64,000 nt of DNA from an uncultured Lachnospiraceae bacterium (lineage in GTDB: Bacteria; Bacillota; Clostridia; Lachnospirales; Lachnospiraceae): contig CATLHM010000002.1 in assembly GCA_949949005.1 (NCBI GenBank), positions 1 through 64,000 of the forward strand. Reading direction: 5' to 3'. The notes below the pieces were generated by a model. That model did no database searches. It saw nothing but the letters and a program-made list of their open reading frames with translations, and was not told where the DNA came from. This document shows, piece after piece, positions 7,786-14,719 of the stretch. The position numbers and the translations under genes are program-made. The stretch's first letter is position 1. The number at the start of each line of letters is the position of its first letter.

Positions 7786-8042
7786 ATTATATCTGCGAAA
7801 AGCGAGGCAAAATAGACCGGCTCTGGGGAGTGTTTATCCAGCACATTATCCAGATGCAGGAGGCCGGTATCAAGGTGGAGTATGTGAAGAAAGGTGAAGT
7901 CGTCCTAAATGGAAAGAGATACTCTCCCCTGTACTTTGAAAATACCATGCGGTATGAACCTATCGGGAAAGGCGGCGGGAATGTTGTGCTGACCGGCCAC
8001 AATATCCAGCCCCTCATTGATTATCTAAGGAGGCATACATGA
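7782..8042 (+). CDS. Small hypothetical protein
   Basis: An 86-residue basic protein starting at an ATG preceded by GGAGGAGGGGGAG. It overlaps the genes on both sides by four bases. It has no recognisable motif. Confidence 0.6.
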   Translation: MNYICEKRGKIDRLWGVFIQHIIQMQEAGIKVEYVKKGEVVLNGKRYSPLYFENTMRYEPIGKGGGNVVLTGHNIQPLIDYLRRHT

Positions 8043-8257
8043 TTCGGATCAAAGATATAACAGGAAAAAGCGGAGACTTGTGCGAGGGCGCAAGATTCAG
8101 CGCAGAGGATAAGCTGGGGAATAAGTACCAGTACCGGTATGAGGGAATCGAGAAAACGGACAATGGAATGGATATACATTTACACAACCTGACGGACGGT
8201 ACGGAAACGTATGTGGAAAAGAAGTGGTTCGGTCAGAGAAAAATCAAAATCATGTAA
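8039..8257 (+). CDS. Small hypothetical protein
   Basis: A 72-residue, probably all-beta protein starting in an ATGA overlap with the preceding stop, with AAGGAGG ahead. It is translated just before the ParB-like gene. Function unknown. Confidence 0.55.
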   Translation: MIRIKDITGKSGDLCEGARFSAEDKLGNKYQYRYEGIEKTDNGMDIHLHNLTDGTETYVEKKWFGQRKIKIM

Positions 8258-8271
8258 AGGAGAAAATGAGA

Positions 8272-9654
8272 ATGGAAAACACAAAAAGTAACGTTATTGT
8301 AAGCATTAACACGCAGGATATCTACCAGCACCCGGACAATCCCAGGAAAGACCTGGGAGACCTGTCCGAGCTGTCAGATTCTATCGCCAAAAAGGGAATC
8401 ATGCAGAATCTGACCGTCATTCCCGGACATTGGGATGCAGATAGAAACTGGCATGAGGACGGATATACTCTGATTATCGGCCACAGGAGATTTGCGGCAG
8501 CAAAGCAGGCGGGCATCCAGGAGCTCCCCTGCCGGGTGGTGGAGGACATGGATAAAAAAGACCAGGTATCTACCATGCTGGAAGAGAACATGCAGCGTGC
8601 CGATCTGACTATCTGGGAACAGGCAAACGGTTTTCAGATGATGCTTGACCTGGGGGAGAGCGAAGAGCAGATAGCGGAGAAGTCCGGGTTCAGCAGAACC
8701 ACGGTTCGCCGCCGCCTGAATATCGCCAAACTCGATCAGAACATCCTCCGGGAAAAAGAGACCAGTGACAGTTTTCAGTTGTCTCTCAAAGACCTGTATG
8801 AGTTGGAAAAAGTGGAGGATATCGCCACCAGAAATAAAATTCTGAAAGAGGCCAGCTCTTCCAGGGATATTGTATGGAAAGCCCAGAGTGCCGTATCCGA
8901 GGCCGCAAGAAAAAAGCGGGAGGCGGCCATTGTGAAACTTCTGGACGAGGCCGGTATCGAAAAGGCGGCAAAGTATGAACAGGAGAGATATTCCGGGAAA
9001 TGGGAGGTTGTCAAGGAATATTCTCTTGACAAGGACGCCCCTAAGAGCCTGGGGATTCCGAAAAAGGAAAAAGGCAAGCTGTATTACGGGAGGTACTACA
9101 GCAGTATCCATGTAATCAAAGCGGCCGCAAAGAAGAAAGAGACAGCGGAGGAACGGGCCCGCAAGGAAATTGACGCCAGAAAAAAACAGATCAAAGCGGT
9201 CATGAAAGAAATGAATAACCGCAAACATGAGTTTATCAGTAATATTCTCTCTGGGAAGATTGCACCTGTAAAAGAAACCGAAAAGGTGCGTGAGGAAATC
9301 TGGTTCGCCATGATGAATATGGATTCCTATATGTCACCGTCCGGTATGCGCAGATTCTTCACCGGAAAGGAAGATTATAATTGCACCCAGGAGGAAAAGG
9401 AAGAGGCCGCAAAGAAAGTGGCCGGATTGAGCATGGAACATCAGATGTTGCTTGTCATGAGCTACGGCCTTGATAATATAGGTGATGTATTCGATTATTA
9501 TTTTCACCATGACGAGAAACGCTGCGGGGCAATCAAGGCCGCATATGCTGTATTGGAAAAATACGGCTGGTCATTCACGGAAGAGGAAAACCAGATATTG
9601 AACGGCACTCATGAATTTTATGTGCCGGAAGAGAAGAAAAAGGGGGAGAAATAA
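8272..9654 (+). CDS. ParB/Spo0J-family DNA-binding protein
   Basis: A 460-residue protein. GGAG at 8259-8262 fits the ATG at 8272 better than the one at 8266. Residues about 10-95 form the ParB N-terminal domain: 'NPRKDLGDLSELSDSIAKKG' (box I) and 'GHRRFAAAKQAG' (the GxRR nucleotide-binding box II). Residues about 140-165 form the central helix-turn-helix (EEQIAEKSGFSRTTVRRRLN). The long C-terminal part is lysine-rich and unlike the short dimer domain of chromosomal ParB. ParB proteins of this kind occur on plasmids, phages and conjugative elements, acting in partition or as regulators. No ParA lies nearby in this window. Confidence 0.85.
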   Translation: MENTKSNVIVSINTQDIYQHPDNPRKDLGDLSELSDSIAKKGIMQNLTVIPGHWDADRNWHEDGYTLIIGHRRFAAAKQAGIQELPCRVVEDMDKKDQVSTMLEENMQRADLTIWEQANGFQMMLDLGESEEQIAEKSGFSRTTVRRRLNIAKLDQNILREKETSDSFQLSLKDLYELEKVEDIATRNKILKEASSSRDIVWKAQSAVSEAARKKREAAIVKLLDEAGIEKAAKYEQERYSGKWEVVKEYSLDKDAPKSLGIPKKEKGKLYYGRYYSSIHVIKAAAKKKETAEERARKEIDARKKQIKAVMKEMNNRKHEFISNILSGKIAPVKETEKVREEIWFAMMNMDSYMSPSGMRRFFTGKEDYNCTQEEKEEAAKKVAGLSMEHQMLLVMSYGLDNIGDVFDYYFHHDEKRCGAIKAAYAVLEKYGWSFTEEENQILNGTHEFYVPEEKKKGEK

Positions 9655-9941
9655 TGAAACAGGGTACATTGAACAGAAAGCAGTATGATAAAATCCGTAA
9701 AATGGATCACGGGCAGATGCAGGACTACTTCAAGGGAGTATACGAACTCGGATACGAGGCCGGAGTCAAGGCGGCGTCCGAAAAGAGGGAAATGCCGGAG
9801 CTGGTCGGTCTGGAAGAAGAATTGCTCTCAATCCGTGGGATAGGGAGCGCAAAGGCACGGCTTATCTGCGAAAAGGTCAAAGAATTTTTAGAGAGAAAGG
9901 CGGGGCATGATGAAGCCGGTGTTGAAATATCCGGGGAGTAA
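9654..9941 (+). CDS. Helix-hairpin-helix protein
   Basis: A 95-residue protein overlapping the ParB-like gene by one base. Residues about 55-80 read as a helix-hairpin-helix (LEEELLSIRGIGSAKARLI), a non-specific DNA-binding motif with the typical hydrophobic-x-G-h-G turn. The last 35 bases overlap the methylase gene. It is probably an accessory DNA-binding protein of the module. Confidence 0.65.
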   Translation: MKQGTLNRKQYDKIRKMDHGQMQDYFKGVYELGYEAGVKAASEKREMPELVGLEEELLSIRGIGSAKARLICEKVKEFLERKAGHDEAGVEISGE

Positions 9942-10725
9942 ATGGAGGATAGCAGACCAGATAGTCCAGATGATTCCTGAACACCGTACATACTGCGAGC
10001 CGTTCTTCGGCAGCGGAGCCGTTTTCTTCCGGAAACCGCCGAGCGATATCGAGCTCATAAATGACCTGGATAATGATGTGCCGAATCTGTTTAAGTGCAT
10101 ACGGGATTCCCCGGAAAAGTTGGCCGCCATAGTTGCGGCCACTCCCTATAGCAGATATGAATATGAGCGGGCATTTTACGCCAGGGATGAAAAGGACCAG
10201 TACCAGAGGGCGGCAGACTTCCTTACAAGGTGCTGGCAGAGCCACGGATTCCGGGTGAACGGATACAGGGTAGGCTGGAAAAGTGACGTACACGGGCGGG
10301 AAAGCATGTATGCTCTCCGGGATTGGTACAATCTTCCGGACTGTATACTGGAAACCGCCGAACGCCTACGGTGCGTCCAGATAGATAACCGGCCGGCCGT
10401 TGAAATTATAAAGCGGTTTGATTTCCCGGATGTTTTTATGTATATTGACCCGCCGTATCTCCTGGGAGTGAGAACGGCAAAGCAGTACCGGCATGAAATG
10501 ACGGATGCGGATCACGGGGAACTTCTGGAGCTCCTGATTACACTGGATGCAAAGGTGATGATAAGCGGCTATGAATCGGAGCTATACAATGACATGTTGC
10601 GGGGCTGGCATAAGGAATACTTCAAGTCAAATGCCGAACATGGAGGCTCCCGGACGGAGGTAGTCTGGATGAATTACGAGAGGCAGATCACCATACAGGA
10701 GTACCAACAGCAGAAATTATTTTAA
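9907..10725 (+). CDS. D12-class DNA adenine N6-methyltransferase
   Basis: A 272-residue methyltransferase that moves a methyl group from S-adenosylmethionine to adenine N6. It has YPGSKWRIA (8-16) and EPFFGSGAVFF (31-41), the AdoMet-binding motifs of Dam and D12 enzymes, and the catalytic DPPY at 181-184. Length and order match phage and plasmid Dam-like orphan enzymes. No cognate restriction enzyme is adjacent, so an orphan role (self-protection against host restriction, or regulation) is more likely than a complete restriction system. The start region overlaps the helix-hairpin-helix gene by 35 bases. Confidence 0.9.
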   Translation: MMKPVLKYPGSKWRIADQIVQMIPEHRTYCEPFFGSGAVFFRKPPSDIELINDLDNDVPNLFKCIRDSPEKLAAIVAATPYSRYEYERAFYARDEKDQYQRAADFLTRCWQSHGFRVNGYRVGWKSDVHGRESMYALRDWYNLPDCILETAERLRCVQIDNRPAVEIIKRFDFPDVFMYIDPPYLLGVRTAKQYRHEMTDADHGELLELLITLDAKVMISGYESELYNDMLRGWHKEYFKSNAEHGGSRTEVVWMNYERQITIQEYQQQKLF

Positions 10726-10735
10726 GGAGGTAGGC

Positions 10736-10906
10736 ATGAAGAAAAAAATCGTAAACACCATAGGATGTATAATAGCAAAGTGGATATTGCACAATTTTGA
10801 GGGCGGCCTGGTAATAAAGCGGAGGGGCGGGGCAGACCAGATCATAAAAGTTTTTTCCGTGCAGGCATATAAAAACATAATAAAACCTGTTATCCACAGA
10901 AAATAG
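10736..10906 (+). CDS. Small basic hypothetical protein
   Basis: A 56-residue protein with an excellent AAGGAGG site at 10724-10730. It begins MKKKIVNTIGCIIAKWILHNF and has a net positive charge. The spacing between the methylase and the next gene, plus the ribosome site, supports translation. Function unknown. Confidence 0.5.
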   Translation: MKKKIVNTIGCIIAKWILHNFEGGLVIKRRGGADQIIKVFSVQAYKNIIKPVIHRK

Positions 10907-10914
10907 GGGGCGGC

Positions 10915-11412
10915 ATGAATAGAAAAGAAATTACGTCTTTTCTCGGAGAACTGTTAATACATAGCAAGTTATCTGGGATTGGCAAGTATTGGGCGAGCGA
11001 AGTATCGCTTGACTTTGGTACAACAGAAGTGAAGAGGGTTGATTTTATGCAGTTTGAGCCAGCGGGAGTTGTCGGCATAAGTGGAATTGAAAAGGGAATC
11101 TTTATCTGCTATGAGATAAAAAGCTGTAAAGCTGATTTTGAGAGTGGTTTTGGCAGAAATTTCATAGGAGAAAAGAATTATTTTGTAATGCCAATGGCCA
11201 CATACAAAGAGGTTGCATTCGATATTCCGCACAATGTAGGTGCCCTGGTTCCCATTCCAATAAATGCAGATAAGGTCGAGGAATTTGAAAATCCAACAGA
11301 TCTGTCAGCTGACACAAAATGGAAACTCTGCACAATGATACCTGCACATCCGCAGTTGCGAAAAAGGTCCATAACAGAGCTTTTGTTTTGCATGTTGAGG
11401 GCAGGGCATTAA
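10915..11412 (+). CDS. PD-(D/E)XK nuclease-like protein
   Basis: A 165-residue protein. The segment 'KRVDFMQFEP' followed by 'GIFICYEIKSCKADFE' matches the D...(E)xK core of PD-(D/E)XK nucleases and is close in layout to MmcB-type proteins (D-x-x-x-x-x-P, then YEIKxSxxDF). It may cut or bind DNA. The AT-richer base composition relative to the preceding genes hints at a separate origin. The nuclease call is inference from motif spacing. Confidence 0.6.
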   Translation: MNRKEITSFLGELLIHSKLSGIGKYWASEVSLDFGTTEVKRVDFMQFEPAGVVGISGIEKGIFICYEIKSCKADFESGFGRNFIGEKNYFVMPMATYKEVAFDIPHNVGALVPIPINADKVEEFENPTDLSADTKWKLCTMIPAHPQLRKRSITELLFCMLRAGH

Positions 11413-11434
11413 AATTCTATCAGGAGGATAAATT

Positions 11435-12031
11435 ATGGATTTATACAGAGGAAAATCAGTGGGAACCGGAGACTGGATAATCGGCGCCGCCGTGTGCATT
11501 GGCGACAAAGCGCATATCTTGGGATCCGAAAGCCTTTTCCCGGAGCGGCCGGCGTATCACGGCATGGCCATAGGAGCCGGTCTTGAGGATTCCTGCATCA
11601 CCGACCGGTACGAGGCGGCGGCTTACGGCTGGACGGAGGCACTGGACCGGTACGAAGAGAATTTCCCGGAATGGATTGAAGTCATACCGGAGACAGTCAC
11701 AAGATGCACAGATAAGCATGATATTCCGGGAAATGTTCTTTTTGAGGGTGATGTATACCGGAATCCGGACAATCTGCTGTTTGAAGTCTGCTACGGGAAA
11801 TACCAGGCATATTGTCCGGCCGATAAGTGCTATATGGAAAATGTGGGATTCTTTGCCATTTCTAAAGACGTAAAAGAAATTTACGGGATTGATGCACCTA
11901 TGCCTTTAGGAAGTACAGAGGAATACGCATACCTGGTAGGGAATGTCTTTGACAATCCGGAGTTGAGACAGGATGCAGGGCAGAACGCCGGACAGTGGGC
12001 GGATCAGCCGACACTAAGACCGGCCACATAA
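11435..12031 (+). CDS. YopX-like phage protein
   Basis: A 198-residue protein preceded by AGGAGG. It starts 'LYRGKSVGTGDWIIGAAV', continues 'IEVIPETVTRCTDKHD', and has 'GNVLFEGDVYR', the three conserved stretches of YopX-family proteins of phages and conjugative elements (R-G-K...W-x-x-G, E-V-x-P-E-T-V, x-E-G-D-x-V). The family function is not established. The N-terminal half is typical, while the C-terminal end is longer than usual and polar. Confidence 0.7.
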   Translation: MDLYRGKSVGTGDWIIGAAVCIGDKAHILGSESLFPERPAYHGMAIGAGLEDSCITDRYEAAAYGWTEALDRYEENFPEWIEVIPETVTRCTDKHDIPGNVLFEGDVYRNPDNLLFEVCYGKYQAYCPADKCYMENVGFFAISKDVKEIYGIDAPMPLGSTEEYAYLVGNVFDNPELRQDAGQNAGQWADQPTLRPAT

Positions 12032-12066
12032 TCTGCAATTTTGATAATGCAAAAATAGTACCGGCA

Positions 12067-12075
12067 TGGTATAAT
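12067..12075 (+). promoter_or_regulatory. Extended -10 element ahead of lipoprotein gene
   Basis: TGGTATAAT is an extended -10 hexamer. A TTGATA at 12041 is too far (23 bases) to be its -35, so activity would depend on the TGn extension. It lies 25 bases ahead of the lipoprotein start. Confidence 0.45.
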
Positions 12076-12099
12076 ATGGACTTACAGGAGGAAAAACAG

Positions 12100-12822
12100 A
12101 TGAAAAAAATAGTTGTTATGTTATTTGTGACGTTCGCCATGCTCTCCCTGGTGGCGTGCGGTGACAGCTTTGAACAGGGGATGAAAGACGCCATGAATGA
12201 TACTTCCCAGGCAGACAAGGAAACAGAGGCAGAATCCCAGGAAACGGAGCCGGAATCGCCGGAGACGGAGACGCCTGCAGAACAGGAGCCAGAGACCGCC
12301 GCCGATCAGCAGAGCCAGGAGAGCCCTACAGTGGTAGAATATGACAATCTACAGACGGTATTTCTTACACTGAATGAGAATACCACACCGGACGAACTGG
12401 AAAAACTCATTTCCGAATCTGAATTGTATTACACGGCAGAGGAATACAATTCCTCGTCTGGGAAAAATGTCAGCTACAATATAGCCTATACAGAGGGGGC
12501 GGCGGCTCAAAAGTACGCAGAGGCCGGGGATCACCTGACAGTAGACTTTGGAGGAGACGGCAAGGACGAATTTATGTATGCGCAGTACGTCAATGAAAAA
12601 GACGTATCATATTCCGCTTTACTGTATGACCATGGAACCTGGTTTGATTTCAGCGATAACAACGCAGAGGACTACGGCGGGTATTATGTCGTTGACAGTA
12701 TTTCCGAGAAAGGCGGGATCACGGTCAAATATTCCAACGGGAATGAGACGGAAACCGGGTATATTCCCTGCGCATCCGGGGAAGAGGCCATACAGAAAAT
12801 CATGGAGAGAATTTCAGAGTAA
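12100..12822 (+). CDS. Secreted lipoprotein, accessory region
   Basis: A 240-residue protein with GGAGG ahead of the ATG at 12100. A basic start and hydrophobic stretch end in the lipobox LVAC (Cys about 20), so it should be lipidated and anchored outside the membrane. A Glu/Ser/Thr/Pro-rich linker follows (about 35-72), then a C-terminal domain of about 160 residues with acidic, Gly-rich strands (TVDFGGDGKDEFMYAQYV). No family is recognised. Such lipoproteins are typical cargo of conjugative elements. Confidence 0.75.
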   Translation: MKKIVVMLFVTFAMLSLVACGDSFEQGMKDAMNDTSQADKETEAESQETEPESPETETPAEQEPETAADQQSQESPTVVEYDNLQTVFLTLNENTTPDELEKLISESELYYTAEEYNSSSGKNVSYNIAYTEGAAAQKYAEAGDHLTVDFGGDGKDEFMYAQYVNEKDVSYSALLYDHGTWFDFSDNNAEDYGGYYVVDSISEKGGITVKYSNGNETETGYIPCASGEEAIQKIMERISE

Positions 12823-12828
12823 GGAGCT

Positions 12829-12874
12829 GGATATTTAACAAAAGTGCAATTTCGGTCACTTTTCGTTAATATCC
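12829..12874. repeat. Long interrupted inverted repeat
   Basis: GGATATT, AAC and AAAGTG in the left arm (12829-12846) pair with CACTTT, GTT and AATATCC in the right arm (12857-12874), giving about 16 bp with small bulges and a 10-base spacer. No T tract follows, so it is not a simple terminator. It could be a recombinase or transfer site, or an operator. Confidence 0.5.
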
Positions 12875-12943
12875 GGGATGCGATGCTTGTGATTTAACAC
12901 TGTTTCCGTACATTTTGTAAACAAGGAAATATTGAGGAAATGA

Positions 12944-12973
12944 GCCGAAGAACTACTGATCTTCGGCTTTTTT
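12944..12973 (+). terminator. Rho-independent terminator
   Basis: GCCGAAG at 12944-12950 pairs with CTTCGGC at 12961-12967, followed by six T. It closes the second accessory transcript. Confidence 0.85.
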
Positions 12974-12984
12974 CATGGATTTGT

Positions 12985-13030
12985 AAAAGTAAAAATACTG
13001 CTTTACTTTTGTCTTGCAAAATTCTATAAT
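12985..13030 (+). promoter_or_regulatory. Promoter overlapped by inverted repeat
   Basis: TTTACT (13002-13007) and TATAAT (13025-13030) are 17 bases apart. AAAAGTAAA at 12985-12993 and TTTACTTTT at 13002-13010 form a perfect 9-bp inverted repeat that covers the -35, the expected position of an operator. Confidence 0.6.
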
Positions 13031-13081
13031 GAAGTTACAGTTAAGAAATGGCAAGGACTTAACAGGAAAGGAGTAAATCAT

Positions 13082-13243
13082 ATGGAGGTATTGGATATGG
13101 CAATCAGTGAAAAAGAATTAAAGTTGCTTTTGAATTTTGTCAAAGACAATTTGCAGGAGGCAAGAGAAACCAAGGACGAGGAAAATAGAAACAAAAGGAT
13201 TGATAAAACATTGGAGCATATCCAGCAGTATTTAGAGGATTAG
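13082..13243 (+). CDS. Small hypothetical protein
   Basis: A 53-residue, highly charged helical protein (begins MEVLDMAISEKELKLLL). It has GGAAAGGAG ahead of the ATG, its own promoter, and a terminator 12 bases after the stop, so it is a compact single-gene unit. Function unknown. Confidence 0.6.
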   Translation: MEVLDMAISEKELKLLLNFVKDNLQEARETKDEENRNKRIDKTLEHIQQYLED

Positions 13244-13254
13244 ATTAATATGAG

Positions 13255-13280
13255 AAAGGGCGGGCTTACCACCGCCCTTT
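13255..13280 (+). terminator. Hairpin terminator
   Basis: AAAGGGCGG at 13255-13263 pairs with CCGCCCTTT at 13272-13280 around an eight-base loop. The T run is short and lies within the stem. Confidence 0.65.
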
Positions 13281-13335
13281 CCATAAAAAATTAAGTGGCA
13301 AGAGGGAGGCGGTTCTAACGGAAAGCAAAAAGAAA

Positions 13336-13581
13336 ATGGGGAGGCCCACAGACAATCCCAGGCCGCACAGTCTGACTATACGCATGAGTGACATAGATAA
13401 AAGAATTTTGGAGGAATACTGTAAAAAAACCGGAGTGAATCGAACTGAGGCAATCAGCCGGGGAATTGGTAAATTGAAATCGGAAGATGCGGTAACACCA
13501 GAGGAAGTGGAGGCATTACAGGAAGCCAGACAGGAAATCCAAAGAGCTGTGACTTTACAAAAAGTCTCAAGTGGTTTATGA
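13336..13581 (+). CDS. Ribbon-helix-helix-like protein (MGRPTDNP family)
   Basis: An 81-residue protein from the first ATG, beginning MGRPTDNPRPHSLTIRMSD. This start, a strand, and then two helices (DKRILEEYCKKTGVNRTEAI) fit the ribbon-helix-helix proteins common on conjugative elements of gut Clostridia. These bind DNA as dimers. The only good ribosome site, GGGAGG at 13304-13309, is 26 bases from this ATG but eight bases from an in-frame ACG at 13318. The true start could therefore add TESKKK upstream, initiated at a non-standard codon. Confidence 0.7.
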   Translation: MGRPTDNPRPHSLTIRMSDIDKRILEEYCKKTGVNRTEAISRGIGKLKSEDAVTPEEVEALQEARQEIQRAVTLQKVSSGL

Positions 13582-13623
13582 TAGAAATATAGAAATTTGA
13601 ATGATACTCAGATGGAGGTATAT

Positions 13624-13962
13624 ATGGAAGAAAGAAGAAGAACAAACAGACGAACACTGGAATCCAAGCTTCTGATCAAGAGACTGGATGGCTCAGGACA
13701 GGAAGACGCACAAATTGAAATAACGGACGTATCAAAGACGGGGATTGGCTTCAGTTGCAATAAGCTGTTAGATATCGGCGCCGTATATGAATCCTTTTTG
13801 AGGATCTGGACACAGGAAGTCATTCATGCGTTTCTTGAGGTTGTCAGAATAGAAAAAAAAGGGCAAATCTACAGCTATGGCGCAATTTTTATCGGTATGC
13901 CGGAGGCTGATGCTGCCAGGATTCAGACCTATGACACAATAGAGACAATGAAAGGCAACTGA
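13624..13962 (+). CDS. PilZ-domain protein
   Basis: A 112-residue single-domain protein. GGAGG at 13614-13618 selects this ATG. It opens with an RRRTNRR segment and has 'ITDVSKTGIGFSC', matching the RxxxR and (D/N)xSxxG signature of PilZ domains, which bind cyclic di-GMP. Its partner is unknown. It is the first gene that looks chromosomal, and the mobile element probably ends just before it. Confidence 0.8.
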   Translation: MEERRRTNRRTLESKLLIKRLDGSGQEDAQIEITDVSKTGIGFSCNKLLDIGAVYESFLRIWTQEVIHAFLEVVRIEKKGQIYSYGAIFIGMPEADAARIQTYDTIETMKGN

Positions 13963-14072
13963 GAACTCATTATTTTGTGGCACAAAATTTTCCAATGCAA
14001 AATCCTGCGTATCCTCCGGAGAGGCAATCAAATTCGGTAAGCGATACATAAAATTTTACTGACAGGAAATAG

Positions 14073-14155
14073 ATAAGGCTGTCGCATTAACAGGGATAAC
14101 TGCTGATTAGGTATCAAATGGTGATCAGGTATTTGTTTCTGTGCGGCAGCCTTAT
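14073..14155. repeat. Short inverted-repeat element, MITE-like
   Basis: ATAAGGCTGTCGCA (14073-14086) is the inverse of TGCGGCAGCCTTAT (14142-14155) with one mismatch. Within the 83 bases, TGATTAGGTAT and TGATCAGGTAT form a direct repeat. Ends reading 'AAGGCTGTCGCA' resemble termini of some insertion sequences, so this could be a miniature remnant. Alternatively it is just a hairpin between two genes. Confidence 0.45.
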
Positions 14156-14193
14156 TGCTATGTGGAAATATCTTGGGTTGGGAGTCAGAAAAG

Positions 14194-14703
14194 TTGAAGG
14201 CAAAAAAAATATATACAGCAGTGGCTGTCATTCTGTTAATAGCGTTATATATTCTTATATTTTCCTTCTCGGCGGAAGATGGGGAACAATCCTCCGCTGT
14301 CAGCACCAGGGTCACAAAGGCTTTAGTCAGAGGCTATCTGGGGCTGGTAGGGGGAAATGGAAAAACGGTTGCGCAACTGACGCTTTTATTCGAAGGATTC
14401 ATCAGGAAGCTGGCTCACTTTATGGAATACATGTGTATGGGATTTTTATCCTACAGCATTGTTTATCTGTGGCGCGGCACATGGAAAAAGGGGATCCTGG
14501 CAGTCCTGCTACAGGTTTTTCTCTCTGCCGCCCTGGATGAATTCCATCAGTACTTTATTCCCGGCAGGTGCGCCTCTTTCAGAGATGTGCTCCTGGACAC
14601 GGCAGGCGGCATGGCCGGGATTTTGCTCATTCTTTTGTGGAACGGGCTTTTTCGCCGGCGCCATTTTTCTCCGGACGGAGCGGATAGCTCCGGCAAGGAA
14701 TAG
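14194..14703 (+). CDS. VanZ-like membrane protein
   Basis: A 169-residue protein if started at TTG 14194, nine bases after GGGAG. The ATG at 14155 has no ribosome site and lies at the edge of the inverted repeat. It has four hydrophobic segments and the VanZ landmarks 'SFSAEDGEQSS', 'RKLAHFMEYMCMGFL', 'ALDEFHQYFIPGR' and 'SFRDVLLDTAGGMAG'. VanZ proteins give low-level teicoplanin resistance when part of van clusters, but stand-alone relatives like this one are widespread and of unknown role. The start is uncertain. Confidence 0.8.
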   Translation: MKAKKIYTAVAVILLIALYILIFSFSAEDGEQSSAVSTRVTKALVRGYLGLVGGNGKTVAQLTLLFEGFIRKLAHFMEYMCMGFLSYSIVYLWRGTWKKGILAVLLQVFLSAALDEFHQYFIPGRCASFRDVLLDTAGGMAGILLILLWNGLFRRRHFSPDGADSSGKE

Positions 14704-14719
14704 CCCCTTTCATAGCCTT

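Noticed and set aside
8374-9228. 284-codon minus-strand ORF opposite the ParB-like gene
   Set aside because: Antisense shadow with Phe/Leu-rich composition and no ribosome site. The ParB motifs are on the plus strand.
10915-11412. Restriction partner of the adenine methylase
   Set aside because: The PD-(D/E)XK-like protein is not directly adjacent, is small, and resembles MmcB-type proteins more than a restriction enzyme.
13582-13623. Exact attachment site or border of the mobile element
   Set aside because: The functional change in gene content occurs near here, and ATAGAAAT is doubled, but with no second border in the window the site cannot be supported.
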